This document shows positions 45,796 through 56,010 of a stretch of 64,000 bases of DNA, in pieces; position 1 is the stretch's first letter, and each line of letters opens with the position of its first letter. Below the pieces are notes generated by a model. That model was not told the origin of the DNA. It was given only the letters and a program-made list of their open reading frames with translations, and searched no databases. This stretch comes from Meghimatium bilineatum. Its lineage: Eukaryota > Mollusca > Gastropoda > Stylommatophora > Philomycidae. Made by a program: the position numbers and the translations under genes. The DNA lies in contig CM067319.1 in NCBI GenBank assembly GCA_034231615.1, positions 7,915,391 through 7,979,390 on the forward strand, given 5' to 3'.

Positions 45796-47428
45796 AGGGC
45801 AGGTGTGAATGGGAAAAGATCATATAGTACAGAGATGGTCGAAATATATCAAAGAACTTTATGATGACAATAGATCCGAGATAAACATCAAGGGTACATC
45901 AATACTCGCAGCAGAAGTAAGAGATGCCATAATGCACATGAAATATGACAAAGACTCAGGACCAGACTATCACATTAGAGGAGTTATTAGCTTTAGGTGA
46001 CTTTGGAGTTGAAATAATCACTAAATTACTGAATGACATATATAATTGCGGACACTTACCCGATGATTTAATGAGATCCGTATTTATAGTCTTATCAAAG
46101 AAACCATGGACCAAAGAATGTGGAGAACACCGTACAATCATCCTCATGAGTCACACACACAAAATAATTCTCAGAATCATCATGAAGAAAGTGAGAAACG
46201 AAATAAAATCAGAAATAAGTCCAGAACAATGTGGCCTTGTTGAACGAACCAAGAATGCTATATATATTTTGAGGACAACAATAGAGGGTCTATAGAGATA
46301 AACCTGTACCTATGTTTTATAGACTACACAAAAGCATTTGGTGAAGTTAAACACATGCTAGATAATTTGAACATTGACTATAAGGATTTAAGAATCATAA
46401 AGAACATGTACTGGCAACAAACAGCAGCAATAAGAGTAGGAAATCAATTTGACAATTTTCAACAAATAAAACAAGGAGTCAAACAGGGATGCGTGTTTTC
46501 ACCAGACCTGTTCTCTTTATACAGTGAAAACATAATGCATGCAACAGTAGATATCACAGGAATAGCAGTGCGAGGAAATAACATAAATAATTTGAGATAT
46601 ACTGATGACACTTCTGATTGATAAAAGTAAGGACGACCTTCAGAATTAATTAATGTAGTAGTTTGAGAAAACATTATTGTAGTAGTGACAGAAAATAAAG
46701 AGAAACGTCTCTAAAGGCCTCTTCTTAAATTTAAAAAAAAACAAGTACTGGTTATTTCAAAGAAACAAAATGCCACTTCTTGCAAGATCAAAGTAAATGA
46801 TAACGCATTAAAACAGGTCCACCAATTCAAATATCTAGGTACAATGATTACAGCAGTTGGAAGAAGTTCAACAGAAATAAGAAGTAGAATAGATCAGGCA
46901 AAAAAAAAATTCAGAAAAATGAAAAATATATACTGTGTAATATGACCGTGTCACTAGAGGTGAGGAAGAGAGTTCTTCGGTGCTATATAACTCCTATACT
47001 AACATATTGGTGCGAGTCTTGAACAATGAACAAACTGGAAAGTGGGAAATAGTGAAGATGTGGTTCTACAGAAGAATGTTGAGAATACAATGGACTGCCA
47101 GAAAAATATAAATAACCAAATAGTCAGAGGGTGTCCGACAAAGTGGATGGTGCCGCAGTAACCTAATGAACAAATAGTCAAGCAAAATGAATTAAACAGG
47201 TTACTAAAACACTTACCTTGCCTATTGCCAGAAAAACTAATGTGTGAGGTGTTGAATCAAATGCGAGATTGAGTTTAATCAATAATATAAGAAAAAGACA
47301 AATTTCATTTTGTTTTGGCCACGTCATGAGAAGGAGGTTCGGAGGGCATAGTCACAATAAGCAAGGTTGAAGGCAACATAGACAGAGGGTGATAACATGA
47401 GAAAATATTAGACAGTTTAACAACCAAG
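45796..47428 (+). pseudogene. L-D LINE reverse transcriptase
   Basis: RT of a second RTE/LINE type: DHIVQRWSKYIKELYDDNRS, LGDFGVEIITKLLNDIYNCG, RSVFIVLSKKPWTKECGEHR, TIILMSHTHKIILRIIMKKV, CFIDYTKAFGEV, QIKQGVKQGCVFSPDLFSLY and INNLRYTDDTSD (YADD changed to YTDD). Then VHQFKYLGTMITAVGRSSTE. Stops and frameshifts occur at 45998, 46293, 46621 and later. It is split by the 119-bp element, element G and an L-B piece, and ends at 49040. Confidence 0.85.
47107..47225. mobile_element. 119-bp element, copy 2, with target duplication
   Basis: Exact 11-bp duplications TGCCAGAAAAA (47096-47106 and 47226-47236) in L-D delimit a 119-bp insert, about 95% identical to 9784-9902. No ORF, no terminal inverted repeats, no tail of simple sequence. 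Confidence 0.85.
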
Positions 47429-48655
47429 TTTGTTTGTTTGTTTGTTTTTCGTTCGCTCCATTGTAACCATCACGGATATCCTTGCGATTTCCGCCGGGAG
47501 CGTGATTACGTTGTGCCACCGTTATGCGCCTTGTAGGCCTAGCACATCCGATTTCGGCATGCCTTGACAATTCGGGTGGGCTACCCTTAGCCTGTGACAG
47601 CCTCTATATCTGTCTCCAGGCACGCGTAGTGGAGACTCTTCGCCCAGACTATTTTCTTGCTCTTAGTCTGACTCGCACGAGGTGATCCACTGTCTATGAA
47701 CTTGTCTCGTGTAATTGGACGTGCTGTGCCTGTGCCCATTGGGTACTGAACCGTTTCTCATCCGTGAGCCTGGTTCCTTAAGGGGAAGAACTCAACAGAG
47801 GAGTTGGACCCTGGCTCTTTCGCCCTCTTAGCCGAGGTGTCATTTACCGACATCGTGTACCCCTTGTCCAAGTTCGAGTCTCACACCACGCGTTTGAGAG
47901 CAAGGCGTTCTCGAGCTGAGCGTCCTTGTCCCAATAGCTCCTGAGCCCATCAGGTACTGAACCCTTTCTCTCTTCAAGTGTATTTCCGGTGTAGGAAAAC
48001 CTGACAGTAGAGTTGGGCTAAGGCTAAATCGTTGTCCCTTTTGTGCCTGAGCCCATCGGGTACGGAACCCGGACTCTTCGCGAGCATATTTCCTGTTTAG
48101 GACATTAGAGTTGGATTAGGTCTTCTTGCTTTACCAAACGCCAATGAATGGGTCTGGGTCTCTGCCTGTAAGGAACACAGGTAACTAGAAGCTCGTCTCG
48201 AGCTGACGGAGCTTGTAGTTCCCCTTTCCTAGGAACTTTTCATTTTCTATTTGCAGTTCGCGCTGCCCTCTAGCGCTGTTCTGCCCTTTCATTGTTTCAT
48301 TGTACTCGGTATGAAATATATTTGTCTCTCGCCATGTATCTACCTTTACGTGCATTTTACATTGGCCGCCCCTCCAATGTTCGGACTGGACTGACTAGCT
48401 TCACTGTATGTCGACAGTGTCGCTATATGTGGTGTTGCTGGTGGTGTCGAAGATATTGTCTGTCTCTTGTGCAGTCAAATCTCTTTCCATCTGCTACGTC
48501 CACATTCTCGGACACGATCCCCAAATGATTTGGCCAGAATCAGCACGAGTTGCTGTATTTCTGTTTCCAGGGTGCACCGCGTGGAGGTACATTTGGGATC
48601 TTGGTTATCTGCTAACCCTGGGTCCGCCTAGAGCAATGCGTTCCCTTTGCACCCC
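47429..48655 (-). mobile_element. Element G, copy 1
   Basis: A 1227-bp insert between exact 11-bp duplications TAACAACCAAG (47418-47428 and 48656-48666). In its own sense (minus) it starts GGGGTGCAAAGGGAACGC and ends in a (CAAA)n tail, seen as (TTTG)n at 47429. It has no long ORF. It contains internal units of about 105 bp (each with GTACTGAACC...TTGGGC on the plus strand), three here. The tail-side 150 bp resembles S-A. Tail plus variable-length duplications fit LINE-type target-primed insertion. Confidence 0.85.
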
Positions 48656-48666
48656 TAACAACCAAG

Positions 48667-48928
48667 TAAAATAGATCGGTCACCTTATGAGAACTAACCA
48701 AATCCAAATACCAATAAGAGCATATAACAAAAAATATCTGGACATTAAGCCATGGTAGACCAAGAAAACGGTGGATAGAAAACATCATGATGGCTTTGAA
48801 TAAACATGAATTTAATGCAACCAAGGCGACTCATCTGGCCTTAGAACGACAACTTAAGCCTTCACCCCTACGCCTAACAGCAAGTTGGAATACGATCAAC
48901 CATTGTTCACTTGGGACAGAGAATAGAC
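48667..48928 (+). pseudogene. L-B LINE 3' fragment inside L-D
   Basis: GHLMRTNQIQIPIRAYNKKY-type frames, RKRWIENIMMALNKHEF, ATHLALERQLKP and the family end CACTTGGGACAGAGAATAG. It sits between AACAACC repeats (47419-47425 as the pre-G target, 48929-48935), which may be its own target duplication. Confidence 0.65.
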
Positions 48929-49040
48929 AACAACCTGACACGGCAGGGAAGCAACAACGATCCTGATACATAATACTGGAGATAGAGAGCTGGGTAGAGC
49001 TATGCTCGCCTACACTAGCCGGCATCATACCTACTGATGA
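48929..49040 (+). pseudogene. L-D LINE, last segment
   Basis: CACGGCAGGGAAGCAACAAC and GATACATAATACTGGAGATA match the complement of 40590-40690, the C-terminal end of the minus-strand L-D copy, and restore the L-D order after the inserts. Confidence 0.7.
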
Positions 49041-49094
49041 TGACCCTTCAACATTTACTGGGAAAGACTGACCATCTGAGTACAATGATGTCGG

Positions 49095-49190
49095 TTCATA
49101 ATTCTCAAACTCCTGCACACAAAAAACAGGATGTATTCCACATAACAAAGCACGTGGTTTACAGCATGGCTACGATATCTGCAGCGGGTT
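49095..49190 (-). mobile_element. S-A tail-side fragment
   Basis: AATTCTCAAACTCCTGCACA, CAGGATGTATTCC, GTGGTTTACAGCATGG. Confidence 0.65.
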
Positions 49191-49640
49191 CTTTCACTGA
49201 ATGCGTGCCTACATAACTTAATTGTATTTTGATTATTTCCCTTTGCTGTGTGTATCAGAAACCGGGTATTTATTTATTACTTAACATTTACACAAACTGG
49301 TCCCCTACCTAATCCGTGTATTATCACTCACGCAACTCTCCTAACCACTTGTACAACTGTTCTAAATAAATTAATGTTTAAATGAGTAAAAATAGATTAA
49401 CATATTGATAAACCTAGACAAGGGGAATAATAACAAGAAAATTAAGTTTGTAGACACGCACTCAGGTAAAGAACCCTGCAGCGTTTCTGTCAAAGAGATC
49501 TAACTTCAGCGCGATGTTGGATATTGTTGATTCCGATTCTCTTTTATACGGTCGTTTAAATTCATATTACACAGAAGTGGCATCGGCGACTTGCAGCCTG
49601 CATCTGCAGAGTAGACAACGGATCACATACTACAGAAATA
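49191..49640. other. No recognisable feature
   Basis: AT-rich; nothing identified. Confidence 0.4.
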
Positions 49641-49980
49641 CTGTATAGAAGCAAAATCTTCACAGAACCACAATCTTCACAGAACTACAATCTTCACATA
49701 ACCACAATGTTCACAGAACTACAATCTTCACAGAACTACAATCTGGCCCTCAGAACCTCAGTCTGCCCCACATGGCCATATATTATGGCCCACAGAACCA
49801 GAATCTGGTCCACATAGCCTCAATCTGCACCACAGAACCATATATTCTGGCCCACAGAAACACATTCTGGCCAACACACAATCTTCATAGAACCACAGTC
49901 CTCGCATAACCGCAATATTCAAAGAACTACAATCTTCTCAGAACCACAATCTTCAAAGAAGCACAATCTGGCACAAAGAA
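49641..49980 (+). repeat. 18-bp degenerate minisatellite
   Basis: ATCTTCACAGAACCACAA-type units, with the middle part changed to TCTGGCCCACAGAACCA units. Confidence 0.85.
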
Positions 49981-50430
49981 ACATGTCTGTAAATCAAGTT
50001 GTGGGGAACCACCAACAGCAACTCGTCTATTTCCATCATTAATATTAGAATAGATGAGAGGTGGGCAACCTTCTCTGGACTGCAGTCTAGACTGAGCTGT
50101 CTCTTGTGATATATGGAGCCAATACACTTATCTAAGTACTTGAAAGTTACAAGTAGTAGTATTTTTTAGCTCTGGGACCCAGAGCATATAATACTTACTG
50201 ATAAGCCTAGCAACAACCAGGCAGACAAGCCACAAAAACCACAGGTCCCCAACCGCCTCGATATAACCAATATGGACACCAGTCCTAGGTTGAAAGATGC
50301 GGGCCTCGACCATATGAGGCATAAACCCCTACTTAACAAACAATAACAATAACTAGCTGGCCAGAAAAAAATGGCTAAATGGGCCGCATGTGGCCCGTGG
50401 GCCTTATTTCACTCATCGCTGAACATAGTA
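49981..50430. mobile_element. Possible hAT remnant
   Basis: GAGAGGTGGGCAACCTTCTC at 50057 and GGGCCGCATGTGGCCCGTGG at 50379 with ACTCATCGCTG at the right end resemble hAT terminal and subterminal sequence (compare CAGGGGTGGGCAAACTA at 12252). Between them nothing is recognised. Confidence 0.35.
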
Positions 50431-50522
50431 AATATTGATATAAAATGAAGAAGCCTCGTAGTGTTTAACATGTGGCAGTGAAGTTAAACTCAGTTCAACT
50501 TTAAAACATATTCATTACTGGA

Positions 50523-51122
50523 GAGTTGATGCTGTTATTATATCTTGGACACATAGTCACAATCGATGGCAGATGTGAAACAGAAGATAAAAGGAGAATA
50601 GGAATGGCTAAAAGTACCTTCAATGACATGAGGAAATTATTAATATCTAAACAAATTACAAACAAGTTAAAAATGAGAATTATAAAATGCTACATCTATT
50701 CCATATTAATGTATGGCTCAGAAACATGGACACTAAATGAACAATTAGAAGACATAATTGATGCCTTTGAGATGTGGGTATATAGAAGAATAGGGAGAAC
50801 ATCATGGAAAGAGAAGAAAACAAATAAAGAGGTGCTAAAGACACTTAATATGAAGAAAGAACTACTAAGAGAAATAAAGATCAGGAAAATAAAATACTTT
50901 GGACACATTAAAAGACATGACACCCTATTGAAGACCTTACTTGAGGGTAAAGTCAAAGGGAAGCGAGCAAGAGGTAGGCAGAGATACAAGTGGGAGAGTA
51001 ACATTACACGATGAACAGGTTACAATCTAGCAGAGTGCACCACCAAGACAAGAGACAGGAGATGTTGGAGATACGTTGCAGCCAACCTTCGTTGCGGAGA
51101 CGGCACTTGATGATGATGATGA
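50523..51122 (+). pseudogene. L-A LINE 3' part, 162-codon open frame
   Basis: An intact stretch from YLGHIVTIDGRCETEDKRRI through SILMYGSETWTLNEQLEDII, FEMWVYRRIGRTSWKEKKTN and KIKYFGHIKRHDTLLKTLLE to RARGRQRYKWESNITR, then a stop and CWRYVAANLRCGDGT in the next frame, followed by (GAT)n. It is the least decayed L-A tail here and carries the empty target site of the hAT insertion (GAACTACTAAGAGAAATAAA). Confidence 0.85.
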
Positions 51123-51307
51123 TGCTGTTATTTATATGGGATTATGTTACGAGATTTATGCTGTCACGACAAGGGTTGGTTGCAAACATTACTGGGAGTT
51201 CCTTCGCAGTGTTTTCAGTTTGTTTTCTGATACATATTTGAGCTATACTGGTGACAACTGGATAAAATTAGTTTTAGTGTCATTGAGACAATTTTTCAAC
51301 ATTTAAC

Positions 51308-51440
51308 TAGAAAATGTTTAGGTGATCAGAACATTATTGGTGTTTCAACATTTGATGTTTAGGTGATCAGAACATTATTGGTGTTTCAACATTTGATGTT
51401 TAGGTGATCAGAACATTATTGGTGTTTCAACATTTGATGT
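51308..51440 (+). repeat. 41-bp tandem repeat
   Basis: Three copies with GTTTAGGTGATCAGAACATT and ATTGGTGTTTCAACATTTG. Confidence 0.92.
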
Positions 51441-51454
51441 TTAGTACACACAAA

Positions 51455-51559
51455 CTATATCGTGTTCTTGTATCTGGGAGTCCATGATACTTGTTTCGTG
51501 TAAATAGAGACATTGTCCCTGTTCCCTCTGATACTGAACCTTTTCTCATCTGTTAGCAT
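51455..51559 (-). mobile_element. Old element G, right fragment in element sense
   Basis: GAACCTTTTCTCATCTGTTAGC and TTTCGTGTAAATAGAGAC align with internal G sequence (GAACCGTTTCTCATCCGTGAGC). This diverged copy is the target of the younger G insertion that follows. Confidence 0.65.
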
Positions 51560-51572
51560 ATTCCGGTATATG

Positions 51573-52903
51573 TTTGTTTGTTTTTCGTTCGCTCCATTGT
51601 AACCATCACGGATATCCGTGCGATTTCCGCCGGGAGCGTGATTACGTTGTGCCACCGTTATGCGCCTTGTAGGCCTAGCACATCCGATTTCGGCATGCCT
51701 TGACAATTCGGGTGGGCTACCCTTAGCCTGTGACAGCCTCTATATCTGTCTCCAGGCACGCGTAGTGGAGACTCTTCGCCCAGACTATTTTCTTGCTCTT
51801 AGTCTGACTCGCACGAGGTGATCCACTGTCTATGAACTTGTCTCGTGTAATTGGACGTGCTGTGCCTGTGCCCATTGGGTACTGAACCGTTTCTCATCCG
51901 TGAGCCTGGTTCCTTAAGGGGAAGAACTCAACAGAGGAGTTGGACCCTGGCTCTTTCGCCCTCTTAGCCGAGGTGTCATTTACCGACATCGTGTACCCCT
52001 TGTCCAAGTTCGAGTCTCACACCACGCGTTTGAGAGCAAGGCGTTCTCGAGCTGAGCGTCCTTGTCCCAATAGCGCCTGAGCCCATCAGGTACTGAACCC
52101 TTTCTCTCTTCAAGTGTATTTCCGGTGTAGGAAAACCTGACAGTAGAGTTGGGCCAGGGCTAAATCGTTGTCCCTTTTGTGCCTGAGCAAATCGAGTACA
52201 GAACCCTTTCTCTCTGCAAGTTACTTCCGGTATAGGAAACCTTGACAGTAGAGTTGGGCCAGGACTGCCATCGTTGTCCCTTTCTTGCCTACACCCATCG
52301 GGTACAGAACCCTTTCTCTTTGCAAGCATATTTCCGGTTTAGGAAGGCTCGACATTAGAGTTGGGTTAGGTCTTTTGCTTTACCAAACGCCGATGGATTG
52401 GTCTGGGTCTCTGCCTGTTAGGAACTCTGGTAACTAGAAGCCCGTCTCGAGCTGACGGAGCTTGTAGTTCCCTTTCCTAGGGACTTTTCACTTTCTATTT
52501 GCAGTTCGCGCTGCCCTCTAGCGCTGTTCTGCCCTTTCATTGTTTCATTGTACTCTGTATGAAACATATTTGTCTCTTGCCATGCATTTACCTTTACGTG
52601 CATTTTACATTGGCCGCCCCTCCAATGTTCGGACTGGACTGACTAGCTTCACTGTATGTCAACAGTGTCGCTATATGTGGTGATGCGGGTGGTGTCGGAG
52701 ATATTGTCTGTCTCTTGTGCAGTCAAATCTCTTTCCATCTGCTACCTCCACATTCTCGGACACGATCCCCAAATGATTTGGCCAGAATCAGCACGAGCTG
52801 CTGTATTTCTGTTTCCAGGGTACACCACGTGGAGGTACATTTGGGATCTTGGTTATCTGCTAACCCTGGGTCCGCCTAGAGCAATGCGTTCCCTTTGCAC
52901 CCC
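51573..52903 (-). mobile_element. Element G, copy 2 (young)
   Basis: A 1331-bp insert flanked by exact 13-bp duplications ATTCCGGTATATG (51560-51572 and 52904-52916). By eye about 97% identical to copy 1; the 104-bp length difference equals one extra ~105-bp internal unit (four here, three in copy 1). (CAAA)n tail at 51573 in minus sense. Frames of 105-140 codons exist on both strands but are not the same in the two copies and look like chance. Confidence 0.87.
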
Positions 52904-52916
52904 ATTCCGGTATATG

Positions 52917-53065
52917 AAACACTCTACAGTAGAGAGTATTGGACTTTGGTTCATTCGCCCTCTTAGCCAAGGTATCATTCGCCCTCTTAGCCAAGGTATC
53001 ATTCGCCCTCTTAGCCAAGGTATCATTCACCGACACAGTGAACACCTCGTTCAAGACAGAGTCTC
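52917..53065 (-). mobile_element. Old element G, middle fragment
   Basis: CTACAGTAGAGAGTATTGGAC and three tandem copies of TCGCCCTCTTAGCCAAGGTA follow the G order (TCGCCCTCTTAGCCGAGGTG, single in the young copies). Confidence 0.7.
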
Positions 53066-53078
53066 TGCACATATCTAG

Positions 53079-53228
53079 TAAATTCAAGTAGGATGCGAGA
53101 CCAACGGGAATTTAACCAGTTCGTTCTGAAGGCACTAAATCGCCTGGCAACAAGAGTAAACGAGTTTTTCCGTGCTTGACTAACCGCACCTCCAAATCGC
53201 TGGCTGCCGTCAGAACGGACTGGTTCAA
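53079..53228 (-). mobile_element. S-B copy with inverted 5' end and target duplication
   Basis: Inserted in the old G between exact 13-bp repeats TGCACATATCTAG (53066-53078 and 53229-53241). The left part is minus-strand S-B 3' end (TAAATTCAAGTAGGATGCG); the right part (CCGTCAGAACGGACTGGTTC) is the same region in plus orientation. Confidence 0.85.
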
Positions 53229-53241
53229 TGCACATATCTAG

Positions 53242-53475
53242 GCGCATTGGGGACATATGCTGTTTTTTTTCAGAGGACCTTCTTCTTGAAGATAACTAGA
53301 AACGTGTTTTCAAGCTGAGCAATGTTTAAGTTACCATTTCCGTATAGCATTTTCTTCATTCTATTTGCACATGACGCTACCCTCTAACGCTGAGTCGCCC
53401 TCTCATTGCACTCAATATGTTAGCCTTACATCTCCGGAGACTTGCTTACAATGTTCGATGTTCTTGAGCTTGTAA
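53242..53475 (-). mobile_element. Old element G, 5'-side fragment
   Basis: GATAACTAGAAACGTGTTTTC, ATTCTATTTGCACATGACGC and CCCTCTAACGCTGAGTCGCC parallel GGTAACTAGAAGCCCGTCTC and CTATTTGCAGTTCGCGCTGC of the young copies. Confidence 0.65.
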
Positions 53476-53560
53476 ATATATCTATAATCTATCTGTCTAT
53501 CTGCGTATCTATCATCTATCCATTTATCTTTCTATCTAAATAGCTATCATCTATCCATTT
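53476..53560 (+). repeat. TATC-rich tract
   Basis: ATCTATCTGTCTATC sequence with a 31-bp partial duplication (ATCATCTATCCATTTATCTT). Confidence 0.8.
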
Positions 53561-54075
53561 ATCTTTCAAAGACCGTCTGTCTTTGTTGCTAAACAATTTA
53601 ATTTAAACACTGAACCATCCTTCTTCTCACCAATATAAAAATCCACAAATTTACCGGACCTGATGTCACTTCGTCTAAGTCTAATCCGTTAGTAATTGGG
53701 CTTCCTAGAATCGTTCTCTGGTCGAAATCTTCAGTCACATACCTAATTGCCAGTCGATGCCCAAAGTATCTTTTCTTTCTATTCTGTATTTATGTGTTTG
53801 TTTATGTCAATCTTCATGAATTACGAGCGATATACCGCCCAAGTCTGATATGACGGGCCTTTGGCGCAGAAACTGCGATACAAACGGGATTTTGAGAACC
53901 AACACTAAACATACAAACGATGAAGCTCTTGTTCCCTATATGTTTGAGTTGATAGGAGAGAGAGGAACATTTTCTCCTGACCTTCATACCGAAGAGGTTC
54001 CGGATATGAGGTTTTATGTAAAAATTTCAGATGTTAACTACTCACTTGGTGTCTACGTTCTAGTATTTTCTTGTC
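53561..54075 (+). other. Unassigned, with an exon-like ORF
   Basis: The frame 53850-54075 reads NGILRTNTKHTNDEALVPYM, GERGTFSPDLHTEEVPDMRF and KISDVNYSLG, of normal composition, before running into TTTG-rich DNA. No convincing splice sites; protein not recognised. Confidence 0.25.
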
Positions 54076-55060
54076 TGTTTGTTTGTTCTCTAGTTGATCT
54101 GCTGGGTTATTTTGTATTTGTTCGCTTATTTGTATATATGATTGAGTATTCTTCTTCTTCTTCTTCTTTCGTTCACTTGAAACATGTCTATATCTGTAAT
54201 TCTGTCTCCTTAATAAAACTCACTGTCTTTTGTAGTTCATACAGTGTCCCATAGAGTTATGATTGAGTATGAATTTGTTAGTTTTCTGTTTGTACTTTGT
54301 AGGCCTATGCATGTTTATTTGAGTATTTGTTAGACTGTATTTATGTTATGTTTATGTGTTTAAATGTATGCATGTTTGCTTGTTTGTTTGCATATATGTA
54401 TGTACGTCTGTAGTTTGTACGTTTGTTTGTTGTTTTTATGTATGTTCATTTGAATGTTTGTTGTAATGTTGTATGTATACATGTATTCGATGGCGATGGA
54501 TGTGTCGGGTCAATTGATAAAATAAAAAGGCCGTACAACGCATTTTCATTCTCTGTAGTACATCCTGTTGGAAATTTAGTAGGGCCATTGCCCAGATTCA
54601 AGAGAGATTCAGTGGGAGTTTGAGAATAAATTGTTTGTATGTTTGTTCATATGCATGTTTATATTTCTACTTGTAGGTTTGTTTGCAGGATTGTTTTTTG
54701 TTTGTTTGAAAGTGTTTATGTGTGTTTGTTTGCATGTTTGTCGGTTTGCTGTTTGTAGTCTGTATGGTTTTTTGAATGTTTGTTTGCTTGATTGTATGTG
54801 TACATATATGTATGTTTGTATTTTGCATGTATGATTTTATGTATATATGGTTATTTATGCTTTTTTGTATGTTTATATGTGTGTTTATATGTTTGATAGT
54901 GTGTTTGTGTTTTCTATTGTGTATTTGTCTGTATGTTTGTGTATTTGTTAGCTCTGTTTCACACATACTTCGCCCCTTTTTTTGCTGCCTCTTGATGCTG
55001 TTCATCTTCTTTTTTTATTCTCCTCTCTATATTTGTATGTATGTACTAACATTTCTATGA
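54076..55060 (+). repeat. TTTG/TATG-rich degenerate block
   Basis: About 1 kb of GTTTGTTTGTATGTATGT-type sequence with less repetitive islands (for example 54490-54620); a 108-bp LINE tail is inserted at 54150. Confidence 0.85.
54150..54257 (-). mobile_element. L-E LINE, 5'-truncated 108-bp copy
   Basis: Matches 3886-4000 (complement TTCACTTGAAACATGTCTAT), with a (GAA)n tail in its own sense and exact 13-bp target duplications TATGATTGAGTAT (54137-54149 and 54258-54270). A clean example of target-primed insertion. Confidence 0.9.
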
Positions 55061-55194
55061 ATATAATTGCGCGTCGCTGCAGCGCGTGAAATTATTAAAT
55101 TTAAAAAAATAAAATAAATTGGTAGCGTATCCTATTCACGACTTCGCCATCAACCCAGCATTTTTTGCATGTAATGCTTTTATATGCAATATAA

Positions 55195-55325
55195 TTACGT
55201 TTAGTAGTTTGACATTGCTTTCTGAACGGACATGATGCACAATTGTCTGCGGTTCGACTCGAACCCGGTACCTTGGCCACATACGGGCACTGTACCACGC
55301 CTCCACAGAGTCAGACATTTCAAAT
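55195..55325 (-). mobile_element. S-C tRNA-derived SINE
   Basis: B-box complement GACTCGAACCCGGTACC, GGTACCTTGGCCACATACG, head CTCTGTGGAGGCGTGGTAC on the minus strand. Confidence 0.75.
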
Positions 55326-55359
55326 TAAATATATAGCTCAATAAGTATATATTCATAGT

Positions 55360-55452
55360 ATGTATGTATGTGCATGTGTATGTTTGTGTGTATGTGCTTG
55401 CGTGTATGTGTGTTTTGTTTGTGTGCGTGTGTGTGTGTGTGTGTGTGCAATA
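55360..55452 (+). repeat. (TG)n-type tract
   Basis: TATGTATGTGCATGTG grading into (GTGT)n. Confidence 0.9.
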
Positions 55453-55739
55453 CACAAACACTGCAACAAATTTCAAGGAAGTCTTCAACATGGAAAGAAA
55501 TGAGTACTTCCTTATCTACCAATTTTGACAGAATGTTGGTTCATGTTTTAAAGATTGGTTATAAATCCTTTTGACGTGCAGTATTCAGAGAACCCAGCAG
55601 TGCACATAACCAGGGGGAATATGAGGATCTCCGCCTCTGACCGTGGTCTCAGCTGCTTACGTGCACATGGTGTTCCGGTTATGAACAGATGGCTTACGTG
55701 GTGTAGTGAAAAAGAATTATGAAGGAGGTGACAGTTCTT
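55453..55739. other. No recognisable feature
   Basis: Nothing identified. Confidence 0.4.
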
Positions 55740-56010
55740 CGGGAAAGTCTTCTTCAAAGGCGGGAAATGTATGTCGTTCTGCCTCATCCATCTCAGTGAC
55801 CATGGTCCAGAGCTGGAAAGACTTTTGTCCAGTTTTTGATGTTTTCTGCTCCTGATTTTATTTGACCTCCTCTGCTTCTTCTACCCTCGACGGTTCATTT
55901 CAGTGTTTTTTTGACAAGGAATCATGTCTGCATACATGTCTAAATAATGCAGGTTTTCGTTGTTTCATTGTTGAAAGCAATGGTTCTTGTGGGCCTGTAT
56001 ACATCTCTGT
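55740..56010 (-). pseudogene. Decayed LINE C-terminal fragment
   Basis: Minus frames RKPALFRHVCRHDSLSKKH, then KTGQKSFQLWTMVTEMDEAE keep a trace of the RKLxxFGHVxRxxSLEK and DRxxWR order of LINE C-termini. Weak. Confidence 0.4.

Noticed and set aside
51976-52329. 117-codon minus-strand ORF and 140-codon plus-strand ORF (52656) in element G
   Set aside because: The equivalent frames in copy 1 are interrupted or shorter, and the plus-strand ORF continues into flanking DNA beyond the element.
47429-52903. The two direct G copies as LTRs of one retrotransposon
   Set aside because: Each has its own different target duplication, a simple-sequence tail and no TG...CA ends; the DNA between is LINE debris with no gag-pol.
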